A stretch of DNA of 64,000 nucleotides from Candidatus Brocadia sinica JPN1. Lineage in GTDB: Bacteria; Planctomycetota; Brocadiia; Brocadiales; Brocadiaceae. The stretch is taken from contig NZ_BAFN01000001.1 of the NCBI RefSeq assembly GCF_000949635.1, forward strand, positions 248,001-312,000, read 5' to 3'. The translations under genes and the position numbers were made by a program. A model generated the notes under the pieces. That model was not told the origin of the DNA, did no database searches, and saw nothing but the letters and a program-made list of their open reading frames with translations. Shown piece after piece: positions 39,875-48,997 of this stretch (its first letter is position 1; the number at the start of each line of letters is the position of its first letter).

Positions 39875-42800
39875 GCTCAGGACGTATCGCAATCAAATCC
39901 TTTTCATTGAACTTGCAGGCTTATTGCACGATATTGGAAAACTCAGTAAGGTATTTCTTGAATACCGGCAGACATGGCAAGATGATCCTCATGGTTATGA
40001 CAATGACCCTCATGACCACTCATACCTTGAAAGGTATGAGGTATTCAAAGATTTGATACCTTCCGAATTTAAAAAAAAGCCTGATGAAATTCCATCGTTA
40101 GGCAAAGGCGGATGTATGTGTTGGGAACCGGACTTTACCATAGAAAAAGCCGTTCATTTTCATACGAAACCCGGTGATATGGCAATTAATAAAATGCTCA
40201 ACGCTGCTGATGGAATTGATGCTGCTATTGACCGCAATAATCCTCTTTTTAGCGCAGAACAAAAGGACACCGTATTCAGGTCAAATGTCTTTGGCTATGA
40301 AAAGGAACGGATAGTTACTTTCGAAAGCCAGGAGGATGCCAGACAAAAATTGTACAGTTTATTACATTCTAAACTTTCTACGTATTTCAAAGATTTTGAT
40401 GATGAAGGCAGGTTGGGTATTATCAAAGACATAAAGGATGCCTTTCAAAAAGGGATTGCTGATACCACGAGACCTTCAAACGATACGACACTCTGGGAAC
40501 ACTCTTATGCCGTAGCTTCTATTTTGAAGGTATTGGCTGTTCACAACCTCCTTAATGACGATGAAAAAAGCAAAATAGACAATTTTAAAAAGGTAAAATT
40601 CGGGATTCTCGGCATAGGATGGGATGGAATGCGCTTTATATCTTATGGTCAGAAGATTGGAGATATTGTAGGTAGGAAAGAAGTTATTGAAAATATCAAG
40701 CATGAAATAAAAAAGATTGTTGAAGATAAGTATCCAATTGGTAACGAGATTTATGCGGATGATAACGGGATATATTTCATCGTGCCGGTTAACCTTAAAA
40801 ACAATCTCAATAGTATTTGGAACGAGATTGAGAAAGATATATACAAAGCTACTGCTGAGAATTCAGAGGGTGAGATCCAACCATACCTGGTATATATTGA
40901 CCGTTTAAAAGGAAAAGAAAAGACCGAAACTGAATTATCAGAAAACAAGTCTGTATATATGAATACCTTAACACAGTTATGCAGGGTTATAAAGGAGATG
41001 ATTGAGAAGATATCCCATCGTTATGATAGCAATGCTGAAGGATTTAAGGAAAGTAAGGATTTTTTGAAATATGCGAACGGCAAAACCATCTGCCCCATTT
41101 GCCGTCAAAGGCCAGTTGATGATGAGGCAAAGAAAGGTGCGGCAAAGAAAACTAAAGTAAAGAAAAAGTTGTGTAAAATCTGTATCAAGAGAAGAAATAA
41201 CAAAGGAAGGAAGATAGCTGGAGAGACCATTTTTATTGACGAAATTGTTGATGAAAACAGACGGGCCGCCCTGATAGTGGCGAGATTTGTCCTGGATGAT
41301 TGGCTCAGCGGTAACATGGTCAGGAGCCTGTTTATAACTGAGGCCAATGGCTTATGTAAGGAAGTCAGTAATCTTGGAAACGTGAAGCAATTTGAGAATG
41401 ATGAAAATAAAATTAAAAAATTCCTTGAAGAGAAGAAACTATTAAAATTCAACTATGAGAGGATCAGGGCTGATATTGACTCCTTATTTGAAGAAAAAGA
41501 CAAGGAAAGGGCAGAACACACCGTATTTTTGTATGATCAAAGGGCAAAAAAAGGCTCTCTTTTTAGAAATATACACGAGACAAAGGAAAACTGGAGAAGC
41601 CTCCTTGAACAGGCAAAAAATGAAAATGATGCTATTGATATTTATAACCTGCTCAATGCCAAGACTCCAACACCTTCAACAATTTTTGATGTCTGGGAAA
41701 CTACGTTAGAGTTTGTCCAGGATATACCGAAAGATATCTTACGATCTCTGCTGCCCGAAAATAAAAGACTCGAACTCACTGTTGAACTAAAAGAAGGGGA
41801 AAATATTGATAGCTGGGACAAAGGAACAGTTGAAGCAGAGGTAGTATCAACAAAAGAAATTATCGAAATTTTGTATAAAGGACAAGATACTTTCGAGGTT
41901 GTTGGAGAAATGTATTTACATGAATTCTCAGAAAATAAATGGTCCAATAAGCAGAAACCAATTTGCATTAAGATTATTGATAAAGAAAGTGATTCCTTTG
42001 GGAATCTATACGAAATAAAATATTGTAATGCAGGAGATACAACCGTTCCGTATCGTACGATAACTGAGTCTCCCAACCTCTTCATGGCTATTGTCCCTGC
42101 GAAAAGAGCTATTGAGATCTCAGACCTGATTTACCAAAAATACAGAGAACACTTCGGAAAGGTAATGGGAAGACTTCCCTTTAGTATAGGAAATATTTTC
42201 TTTGGAAGCAAAATGCCTATGTTTGTTGTACTTGATGCAGGGAAACGGATGATTGCTAATTTCGATAATCTTGCGGATGACAAAAATAAGAAGGCATTTT
42301 ATGTTAACCAAACACCAGAATATACTGAATCTAATATTAGTTTTGATTTGACATCCTCTCTTGGAAAATTTTGTAAAACTTTAACATGGCAATTGCCTTA
42401 TAAACTTGGCAATTGTGATAAAGACTACCATCATCCGTATTTTATCGTTGGTTCCGGCGGCAAAGACTTGTCCACAGAACGCTTTACGTTCTTTAAAACC
42501 ATTGCGGGAGATGTTATTCACTTCACAGAAATAAAAGAAGGGGACAAACTCTGTGTGCATCCCAATTATTATGATTTTGAGTTTCTCGACTCAAACACGC
42601 GAAGACATGATATTCATCTAAAAGATGGCAGACGAAAATCAAACGTCGCAGCTTTCAAGTCGAAACCGTTCCTTCTTGATGAATTGAATCAGAAGATAAT
42701 GCGCTTATGGAAAGAATTTATGCAGGGCAAACAGCTTAAGGGGATTACGGACACAAAGCTCAGAAACCTGCAATCCCTCTGGTTAACAAAATATCAGGAA

Positions 42801-42992
42801 TGGAATGTGGATATCGGAAATAAACGGTATGAACAATGGGTAAACCTTGTTACATCATCCATTCAAAAGGAATTTAATGAACTTGATAATGAACAGTACA
42901 ACTTACTTCGGGAAACCATTGGTAATGGCTTATTCTTCGATATGCTTGAGCTTTATCTCGGCATATTAAAAGAAAGAATCCAAACGAAATAA
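39864..42992 (+). CDS. cas10: Cas10 large subunit, Csx11-like, GGDD motif missing
   Basis: A 1042-residue Cas10 protein, the large subunit of the type III effector. The HD nuclease motif is intact in ELAGLLHDIGKLSKVF (about residues 13-28), with a further HDHSYLERYE. A zinc ribbon with CPICRQRP and CKICIKRR lies at about 410 and 437. No GGDD cyclase motif is found anywhere: the first palm-like region reads NEIYADDNGIYFIVP (about 292-306) and the second NLFMAIVPAKRAIEI (about 737-751), followed by VVLDAGKRM. This fits the Csx11-type Cas10 of III-B/III-C-like systems. It overlaps the upstream RAMP gene by 11 bases. Confidence 0.88.
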   Translation: MLGKLRTYRNQILFIELAGLLHDIGKLSKVFLEYRQTWQDDPHGYDNDPHDHSYLERYEVFKDLIPSEFKKKPDEIPSLGKGGCMCWEPDFTIEKAVHFHTKPGDMAINKMLNAADGIDAAIDRNNPLFSAEQKDTVFRSNVFGYEKERIVTFESQEDARQKLYSLLHSKLSTYFKDFDDEGRLGIIKDIKDAFQKGIADTTRPSNDTTLWEHSYAVASILKVLAVHNLLNDDEKSKIDNFKKVKFGILGIGWDGMRFISYGQKIGDIVGRKEVIENIKHEIKKIVEDKYPIGNEIYADDNGIYFIVPVNLKNNLNSIWNEIEKDIYKATAENSEGEIQPYLVYIDRLKGKEKTETELSENKSVYMNTLTQLCRVIKEMIEKISHRYDSNAEGFKESKDFLKYANGKTICPICRQRPVDDEAKKGAAKKTKVKKKLCKICIKRRNNKGRKIAGETIFIDEIVDENRRAALIVARFVLDDWLSGNMVRSLFITEANGLCKEVSNLGNVKQFENDENKIKKFLEEKKLLKFNYERIRADIDSLFEEKDKERAEHTVFLYDQRAKKGSLFRNIHETKENWRSLLEQAKNENDAIDIYNLLNAKTPTPSTIFDVWETTLEFVQDIPKDILRSLLPENKRLELTVELKEGENIDSWDKGTVEAEVVSTKEIIEILYKGQDTFEVVGEMYLHEFSENKWSNKQKPICIKIIDKESDSFGNLYEIKYCNAGDTTVPYRTITESPNLFMAIVPAKRAIEISDLIYQKYREHFGKVMGRLPFSIGNIFFGSKMPMFVVLDAGKRMIANFDNLADDKNKKAFYVNQTPEYTESNISFDLTSSLGKFCKTLTWQLPYKLGNCDKDYHHPYFIVGSGGKDLSTERFTFFKTIAGDVIHFTEIKEGDKLCVHPNYYDFEFLDSNTRRHDIHLKDGRRKSNVAAFKSKPFLLDELNQKIMRLWKEFMQGKQLKGITDTKLRNLQSLWLTKYQEWNVDIGNKRYEQWVNLVTSSIQKEFNELDNEQYNLLRETIGNGLFFDMLELYLGILKERIQTK

Positions 42993-43006
42993 AGGAGGAA
43001 TTTAAA

Positions 43007-44142
43007 ATGGCTGACCCTTTTGTAAAAAAGACATACTATGCAATAACCCTCGACCCTGTACACATAGGTACCGGCGGCTATAGACTGGGAAGGGTGGATA
43101 ATACGATAACCAGAGAGCCGGGGACAAATATCCCTAAAATACCTGGCTCAAGCATTTCAGGGGCAACAAGGGCATACACGGCAATGGCAATACAGAGCGC
43201 GAATCAAACAGAAATAAACAAAGATTATGAGATCGATTACAAGAAGTATCTCAAGTGGAAATATCAAAGACTACGGTACAAAATGTCAATAAAAGGAAAC
43301 GGCAATGCCATAATAGAAGTTGATGCTGATAAGAAACCTTTATATGAAGGTGATAATCCTAACGAACCAAAATATTATAGTTGTGCAGGCAAAGGAGCAG
43401 ATGATGGAGAAGGACACTGCGGTGCACCTGATTGTGAGGTTTGTGTCCCTTTTGGCTTTTCAAAGGGCAAAAGTGGTTCAAGCTTTCAGGGGCTCGCACA
43501 GTTTTATGATGCCCGAATTCTGTTCTTTCCTGTACACTCCATGATTGGCCCTGTGTGGGTAACATGCCCATCGGTTTTATCCGAATTTGGAGTTACGTCC
43601 AGCGTGAAAGATCGGAAGTTTAGTGCAATAAACGGAGAACGCAATCAGAAGCTCAATTTCGGATGGATTATGCTGGAGCATGATGCATCAACCAAGATTG
43701 ATTTCTCTGCATTTCCTGATAATAAAAAGTTCTGTGACGTATGCAATGTCATAATGAACAGGGATATCTCGTATCAGATAAACTGTTTTCCCGCATTGTC
43801 AATGACAACCTTGAAGTCCGCACGTCGGTGGCTATTGATCCCGCCACAGGCGCTGCGGAGGAAGGCGCATTATATACCTATGAGGCAATACCACGGGCAA
43901 CGGTTATGTGGTTTGATGTGGTTTACAACAGGCCAGAATATTTTCGAGTCAGGCAAAATGGAATTGACCAGATTATTCAGCATGGTAAAAACACAGAGGG
44001 AGAAGGTTGGAAATGGATTCAGGAAAATGTAGAAAAAGGGCTTCCCCTTATGGAACACATGGGAGTTGGTGCTATGAACACACGAGGAATGGGACGGTTT
44101 AGGATACTTAATATCGGAGGAACAGTTCATGGAAATACTTGA
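43007..44142 (+). pseudogene. cmr4: cmr4 with a -1 frameshift
   Basis: The backbone RAMP subunit Cmr4, split over two frames. The first frame (43007 to about 43765) holds LDPVHIGTGGYRLGRVDNTITREP, IPGSSISGATRAY, and the metal/RNA region CAGKGADDGEGHCGAPDCEVC. The C-terminal Cmr4 half reads in the -1 frame (about 43741-44142): LVSDKLFSRIVNDNLEVRTSV, EEGALYTYEAIPRATVMWF and MGVGAMNTRGMGRFRIL. A stop in the second frame near 43734 limits the shift to about 43738-43770. Either a real mutation, an assembly error or recoding explains it. GGAGGAATTTAAA precedes ATG 43007. The 3' frame overlaps cmr5 by 14 bases. Confidence 0.85.
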
Positions 44143-44539
44143 TATGAAATGCGCTGAGTATGGAAATAAGATCGTGGAAGAAATTGGCAACGCCAGCGAA
44201 AAAAACAAAATAGAATCCATGATTACAAAGGCTTTAGGGGTTCTACAAGAGGATGGAGTCTATGCCTTCGCTCTTTATACGAAATCTAAAAGTGGAGATG
44301 GAGGGGTTGAAAAAATAACAGCCAGGGTTGTTCATGATAAAGCTTGCAAACTGCTAAAAGACGACAAAATCGAGTTATTGCCTGGAAGCTGCAATAGCTT
44401 TCTCGATGATCTTCGTTCCCATTTAGCCAATGATGTTGATAAACTCTTTTTGGCCAAAGAACTCCTTGAGCGAACCCTTGTCTACGCCCGTTACCATGCA
44501 AAGGCATTGAACAGCGTTTCACACAGCGGAGGTGTATGA
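44129..44539 (+). CDS. cmr5: Type III CRISPR small subunit Cmr5 (Cas11)
   Basis: A 136-residue, mostly helical protein with the Cmr5 pattern: about 120-140 residues, EILDMKCAEYGNKIVEEIG at the N-terminus and ALGVLQEDGVYAFALYTKSK (about residues 36-55). Small subunits line the inner face of the effector filament. GGAGG lies 8 bases before ATG 44129. Overlaps both neighbours by a few bases, consistent with stoichiometric co-translation. Confidence 0.8.
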   Translation: MEILDMKCAEYGNKIVEEIGNASEKNKIESMITKALGVLQEDGVYAFALYTKSKSGDGGVEKITARVVHDKACKLLKDDKIELLPGSCNSFLDDLRSHLANDVDKLFLAKELLERTLVYARYHAKALNSVSHSGGV

Positions 44540-45438
44540 TGGGATGGAAGGCATACAGGCTTGTCTATAAGGCAAAAAGCCCTATTCATATTGGCTGGCA
44601 TACCCTCGGCTATATTAAGCTTACTCGATATTATATTACGGGTAGAAATATATGGGGAGCTTTGACCGCAAATATCGTGCGAACCATTTATGGACATGAT
44701 GACTATCACGGTGTGGGAGAATTGTTAAAAAAAGATATACTTGTCAGTTATTTTTATCCCGCAATTGACTATCAAAAGCCCTTTCTTCCAAATTTCCAAA
44801 AAGATGGGCTGTACTACGGCAATTATCCTGTGTCAGATTTTGAGCGGCTCTTTATTCAATCTTATGGGCAGACAGCCGTTCTCCCGGAAAGCAACACCGC
44901 TGAAGACCAATCGCTTCATGAGTCTGATTTTATTTCACATTATATTGAAGAGGAATACACCGAAAGGCGCCAAAATGTATATTTTGTTGGATATGTTTTT
45001 ATTCACAATAACGCGCACTACAAGGGACAAGTGTTAACGCTGGAAACTATAGAAAGATCTCTTATGGAAATATTTATTGGTGGGGATAGAAAATACGGAT
45101 GGGGAAGGTTGATGTTAGAGACAGGGAAAACAGATGAGGTTAAAAACAACACCATCTTTGGCAATCAACTGGATACACAGAATGACTGCTTACAAATTAC
45201 CGTATCAGTAAATAACTGTATTCCGGCACACTTGGAACTAAAAACCGAGGATACTATAAAAGTAAAAGGCGATATTGAACCCCTCCTTGGCTTGGAATGG
45301 TGCACAACTACAAATGATGAGGGGGAAACCGGAACGGGGAAAAAAATAAGTAAAGCGAAGATTTGTTGGGTGCCTGGTTCTATAATGCAAGAAATAAGAC
45401 CATTGAAAATCGGCGAATTTGGTATATTAACCTCATGA
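44536..45438 (+). CDS. Type III CRISPR RAMP protein (Cmr3/Cas5-like or Cmr6-like)
   Basis: A 300-residue RAMP protein. It starts RLVYKAKSPIHIGWHTLGYI (about residues 8-27), followed by RYYITGRNIWGALTANIVR (about 31-49), and ends its first domain with FIGGDRKYGWGRLMLE (about 179-194), a glycine-rich loop. The C-terminal third carries LLGLEWCTTTNDEG. With Cmr1, Cas10, Cmr4, Cmr5 and another RAMP present, this should fill the missing Cas5/Cmr3 or Cmr6 role; I cannot tell which. The ATG overlaps cmr5 (ATGA). Confidence 0.7.
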   Translation: MMGWKAYRLVYKAKSPIHIGWHTLGYIKLTRYYITGRNIWGALTANIVRTIYGHDDYHGVGELLKKDILVSYFYPAIDYQKPFLPNFQKDGLYYGNYPVSDFERLFIQSYGQTAVLPESNTAEDQSLHESDFISHYIEEEYTERRQNVYFVGYVFIHNNAHYKGQVLTLETIERSLMEIFIGGDRKYGWGRLMLETGKTDEVKNNTIFGNQLDTQNDCLQITVSVNNCIPAHLELKTEDTIKVKGDIEPLLGLEWCTTTNDEGETGTGKKISKAKICWVPGSIMQEIRPLKIGEFGILTS

Positions 45439-45449
45439 GGGGGTGTTAG

Positions 45450-46229
45450 ATGGCCAAAAATTTCCAGAGTATCAAAAGTCTTCCCAAAGACATTATCATC
45501 AATCTTGTCACGTCAATTCTTGGTTCCCTCCTTATATCATCAATTCCCTGGTTTTTGGCGGGTAAAGTAAGGTTAAGCATTTTACTTTTTGGATTGTTAA
45601 TGATTGCAATACCCTATCTGCTATTTACCAAGTATAAGAGACTATTCAAACTTATAAAGGCAGGAATGGATGGCTATTATTATTCTTTCGATCTCTCTGA
45701 AAATAGGAAGATATTTCATGAAACGCAAAGTTCTTTCTGCTATCTGGGGATAAGTTCAAACTCTATTCTTGAAGACTTTAGAAAATGGACAGACGAAAGC
45801 ACTTCGATAAACAAATATTTGTTTTTACTTATGGACCCAGAATCACCAGCATTAAAGAAGCAAATTGCATATGAAAAAGGTATTAGCCTCGATACCAATA
45901 TATCTTCACTAAACACCCAATTATTCCAGATTATAGAACATGAGGTTGAGGTGGAAAAAAAACGTATCTACAGTGCGATAGAAGTGCTCAAAAACTTGCT
46001 TCCTTTTAGGAACGGAAAACTCAGTATCCGTCTCCATAAAGAATTTATTCCATGGTGGATGTACCTTCTCGATGATAAAAAAATTTATCTCGGCATCCTG
46101 GAAAAAGGGAAAAGGGGACAGGATTCCCCGGCGATGGTTATTTCAAAAAATCCTGATTACCCTTCGCCTTTTGATCCGTTCAAAAATACCTGGGATAGAA
46201 TGTGGGCAGATGCGGGAAAAGATATTTAA
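45450..46229 (+). CDS. Membrane-anchored PLD-like protein of the CRISPR operon
   Basis: A 259-residue protein not recognised as a known CRISPR ancillary family. Two membrane helices lie near residues 14-38 and 41-61. The cytosolic part shows FCYLGISSNSILEDFRKW and KYLFLLMDPESPALKKQIA (about 122-140), then a strand block SIRLHKEFIPWWMYLLDDKKIYLGIL (in two parts) and FDPFKNTWDRMWADA at the end. This is the pattern of degenerate phospholipase D-like domains: a His in the LH position and an Asp-Asp turn, but no full HxKxxxxD. It lies 11 bases after the RAMP gene, and its stop overlaps the reverse transcriptase start (TAATG). Confidence 0.6.
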   Translation: MAKNFQSIKSLPKDIIINLVTSILGSLLISSIPWFLAGKVRLSILLFGLLMIAIPYLLFTKYKRLFKLIKAGMDGYYYSFDLSENRKIFHETQSSFCYLGISSNSILEDFRKWTDESTSINKYLFLLMDPESPALKKQIAYEKGISLDTNISSLNTQLFQIIEHEVEVEKKRIYSAIEVLKNLLPFRNGKLSIRLHKEFIPWWMYLLDDKKIYLGILEKGKRGQDSPAMVISKNPDYPSPFDPFKNTWDRMWADAGKDI

Positions 46230-47173
46230 TGTGGGATTTTGATTCTCTTTACGAAAGTTTTCATCGTGTCAAGGAAAACCACGGCTGTGCCGGTGTCGAC
46301 GGGGTTACCATTGAACACTACGAAGGCATTCTGGATTTAAACCTCAGAATCATGCAAAGGGAACTGGTCGGGCAAACATACTCACCCCTCCCGCTGCTGA
46401 AAATTCTCGTCGACAAGGGGAATGGCGAGGCAAGGACTCTCTGCATTCCGGCCGTACGGGACAGGATTGTTCAAACTGCTGTATTACACCGGGTAGCGCC
46501 GGCGCTTGAGAAAGAATTCGAAGAATGCAGTTTTGCCTATCGCAAAGGCCGTTCGGTAAAACAAGCGGTTTTTCAGGTAAAAGAATATTACGAACAAGGC
46601 TATCAATGGGTGGTGGATGCCGATATCGATGCCTTTTTTGACAGCGTAGATCACACCCTGCTTATGACAAAAGTGAAACAATATGTCTCTATTCCCTATA
46701 TTCAAAAACTCATAGAACTCTGGTTGAAGGCTGAAATATGGGACGGTGAGTCCCTGTCGACATTACAAAAAGGCATTCCCCAGGGTTCACCCATTTCACC
46801 CGTCCTAGCCAATTTGTTTCTCGATGAGCTTGATGAAGAGTTGCTCAGGAAAGGATATAAGTACGTCCGATATGCAGATGATTTTGTTATTCTGTGCAAA
46901 AGGCCTGAAGATGCAAGGCATGCGCTTCACGTGTCGAAAGAGGCCCTGGAAAAGCTCCTTTTGAAGCTGGACGAAGAACAGATCCTCAGCTTTGAAGACG
47001 GATTCAAATTTCTCGGCGTTACCTTCGTGCGAAGCATGATTATGGTGCCTTTCGACCGCCCAAAAAAGGAGAAAAAAGTCCTGTTTTATCCAAAACCATT
47101 AAATCTTGAAGAATATCTTTATAGAAAAACCGGGTTTGCCACAGAGGACACAGAGACCACAGAGAATAAATAA
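46229..47173 (+). CDS. CRISPR-associated reverse transcriptase
   Basis: A 314-residue reverse transcriptase with retron/group-II-like blocks: GVDGVTIEHYEGI, TLCIPAVRDRIVQTAV (about residues 71-86), FAYRKGRSVKQAV, catalytic DADIDAFFDSVDH (about 130-142), KGIPQGSPISPVLANLFLDE (about 181-200) and YADDFVIL (about 215-222). No maturase or endonuclease domain is present. Its place between the Cmr genes and cas1 fits spacer acquisition from RNA. ATG 46229 overlaps the upstream stop as TAATG; the last 12 residues are encoded by CACAGAG repeat DNA, so the original C-terminus was replaced. The gene that originally followed was probably cas1. Confidence 0.92.
   Translation: MWDFDSLYESFHRVKENHGCAGVDGVTIEHYEGILDLNLRIMQRELVGQTYSPLPLLKILVDKGNGEARTLCIPAVRDRIVQTAVLHRVAPALEKEFEECSFAYRKGRSVKQAVFQVKEYYEQGYQWVVDADIDAFFDSVDHTLLMTKVKQYVSIPYIQKLIELWLKAEIWDGESLSTLQKGIPQGSPISPVLANLFLDELDEELLRKGYKYVRYADDFVILCKRPEDARHALHVSKEALEKLLLKLDEEQILSFEDGFKFLGVTFVRSMIMVPFDRPKKEKKVLFYPKPLNLEEYLYRKTGFATEDTETTENK
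47138..47170 (+). repeat. CACAGAG repeat at the reverse transcriptase end
   Basis: GCCACAGAGGACACAGAGAC and the following CACAGAGAATAAA form the 5' border of the GxxExxY cassette. It also encodes the last residues of the reverse transcriptase. A matching border lies at 47547-47578. Confidence 0.75.
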
Positions 47174-47535
47174 TGGATTCTTTAACGGAACAGATTATAG
47201 CGGCGGCAATAGAGGTTCACCGCACTTTGGGGCCGGGGCTGCTGGAATCTATTTATGAAGAAGCCCTCTGCCACGAATTATCATTGAGACGTATTCCCTT
47301 TGAACGGCAGAAGGAATCGGATGTGATTTACAAGGATAAGATAATAAAGGGACAGAGACTTGATCTGCTTGTGTTTGGAGAGGTGGTGGTTGAGATTAAA
47401 TCCGTACGTAAGATAGAAGATGTATTTACTGCTCAAGTACTCTCCTATCTGAAAAGTACAAAGTTGAAACGGGCATTGTTAATAAATTTTGGTGAGTCAA
47501 GACTCGTTGATGGAATCAAACGAATTTCGTTATAA
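47173..47535 (+). CDS. GxxExxY-family protein
   Basis: A 120-residue member of the GxxExxY family, a small PD-(D/E)XK-like fold of unknown role, common in planctomycetes and cyanobacteria. The name motif is GLLESIY (about residues 22-28). A nuclease-like core RLDLLVFGEVVVEIKSV (about 62-78) shows the Asp and the Glu-x-Lys. Its ATG overlaps the reverse transcriptase stop (TAATG). It is bordered on both sides by CACAGAG repeats and a second, damaged copy is at 52755, so it behaves like a small mobile cassette rather than a native CRISPR gene. Confidence 0.88.
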   Translation: MDSLTEQIIAAAIEVHRTLGPGLLESIYEEALCHELSLRRIPFERQKESDVIYKDKIIKGQRLDLLVFGEVVVEIKSVRKIEDVFTAQVLSYLKSTKLKRALLINFGESRLVDGIKRISL

Positions 47536-47546
47536 CTTTAATTTTA

Positions 47547-47578
47547 GCCACAGAGGTCACAGAGGTCACAGAGAATAG
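47547..47578 (+). repeat. CACAGAG repeat after GxxExxY
   Basis: Three tandem units (AGCCACAGAGGTCACAGAGG and continuing) form the 3' border of the GxxExxY cassette, ending GAGAATAGATAATTCC. The same ending precedes the cas1 pseudogene near 57440 on the minus strand. Confidence 0.75.
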
Positions 47579-47626
47579 ATAATTCCTGAAAATACTTATT
47601 TTGTAACACTTTAGTTCTTTGAAAAA

Positions 47627-48997
47627 TTAACAAGCGATTTTATAGGCCAACCCAGAAGGCGTTTTTACCGTCAGGGCGTTTTTGGCAATTGCCAGAAGGT
47701 TTTCAACGGGATTAGCACCTTGTAATTCCGCAGAGCGAAGCAATGTCATAAGGATAGCCTGGGTATTCGCACCTTGAGCAGAACGATTTTGTTGTGAGAT
47801 CTTTCGAGTCAATACCGGCTTTCGCATCTGTTGCTCAGCATGGTTATTATAGGGACTCACGCCCTCATGTTCCAGGAACGTAAAGAGTTCCTCTTTATGG
47901 CGATTCAGACGTTTGATCAGTCTTTGTGCGTCTTTATCCTGATAGGGTGTTATCAAAAACTGTTCAAGCCGATAATGTAATCTCTTTTTCAACCGAAGAA
48001 AGCATTCTGGACTCAAATGGTTCTTTTCCTCCGATAACCGCAATGCGTCTTTGAGCACACGAGAGAGTTTTTTCCGGAAAGCTTTCCATGGAATTGACCG
48101 ATTGTATGTGTCGACTTTTACCAGTTCCGTGAACAGATGATAGAAACACCGCTGCTTTGCCAGTGCGTTTATCTTGTTATAAGCGCCCCAGAAGTCACAA
48201 ATCAGGATGCCCTTGAATAGTCTGCCTAAGAACTTTTTTATGACAGGCGATCCCCGATTGCGTGTTATGAGGTAGTAGCAGAGGGTTTTGGTGGTAAAAC
48301 ACCACAACCAATGGGTTTTCCCGTTCAACCGCCACCCTGTTTCATCTGCGTGTAAAACGGCACTTGCGGAGACTTTTTGTCCAATATCGTTATACCGTGA
48401 TTCCAGGAGTGTTGCAAGGGACTTCCAAGCCTGGGTTAAACCACCGGCGCTTATGTGAAAGTTGAAAAATACGGAAACCATCTTTACGATATTGTTTATA
48501 CTTATGCCGACTAAGTAATGAAGCCAGGCGGTAAAGACAACGAGGCGCAATCCGAGTCGGGCATTTGGCAACGCGTCTGTGACCGTAGGCTGGACAATCT
48601 TTCTACAACAAGAACACCAGGAACCATGAACCGTATGTTCAGTCACGACCGGATCAATCTGTGGGATATCTTCGATGTATCGCTTATACGTTCTTACCGG
48701 ATTTTGCAGTGGCTGGTGGCAATCAGGACAACTCTTGAGGGTATGTGTCTGATAGGCTGTTACTGTTTCCGGCCGTTTCCGGGAAATCCCCTTATGTCCG
48801 TGTTTCCTGCCACAAGGCCGTTTTTTCCTTTTGCCTGCGGGCTTGAGATAAGGGGGTGTCATGCCGGACGGGGTGGTTGGACTCGGTTTATCGCAGAGTC
48901 TGTCATAGTTCTCTGCTTTCTCGGCCAGTATCAGGATGGCTTGAATCGCATCCTCTCTGTCCATCTCTAAAATGGCTATGGCTTCATCCCTGGTCAT
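47627..48997 (-). CDS. tnpC: IS66-family transposase (TnpC type)
   Basis: A 456-residue transposase with an N-terminal helix, a zinc-finger region (CPDCHQPL and SWCSCCRKI) and a DDE core: VLHADETGWRLNG (first Asp), ILICDFWGAYNK (second Asp) and NNHAEQQMRKPVLTRKIS (Glu). This is the IS66 set. I chose ATG 48997 since the upstream frame overlaps the DUF4338 gene without homology; this leaves a 14-base overlap. The last 15 codons lie inside the terminal inverted repeat. The gene looks intact. Confidence 0.93.
   Translation of the reverse strand: MTRDEAIAILEMDREDAIQAILILAEKAENYDRLCDKPSPTTPSGMTPPYLKPAGKRKKRPCGRKHGHKGISRKRPETVTAYQTHTLKSCPDCHQPLQNPVRTYKRYIEDIPQIDPVVTEHTVHGSWCSCCRKIVQPTVTDALPNARLGLRLVVFTAWLHYLVGISINNIVKMVSVFFNFHISAGGLTQAWKSLATLLESRYNDIGQKVSASAVLHADETGWRLNGKTHWLWCFTTKTLCYYLITRNRGSPVIKKFLGRLFKGILICDFWGAYNKINALAKQRCFYHLFTELVKVDTYNRSIPWKAFRKKLSRVLKDALRLSEEKNHLSPECFLRLKKRLHYRLEQFLITPYQDKDAQRLIKRLNRHKEELFTFLEHEGVSPYNNHAEQQMRKPVLTRKISQQNRSAQGANTQAILMTLLRSAELQGANPVENLLAIAKNALTVKTPSGLAYKIAC

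Noticed and set aside
43720-43730. AAAAAG run in cmr4 as a programmed -1 slippery site
   Set aside because: The downstream frame has a TGA just after it, near 43734, so a shift there would terminate at once; the break must be later.
46229-47173. Reverse transcriptase as part of a group II intron
   Set aside because: There is no maturase or endonuclease domain and no intron RNA structure nearby; the gene is coupled to CRISPR operon genes.
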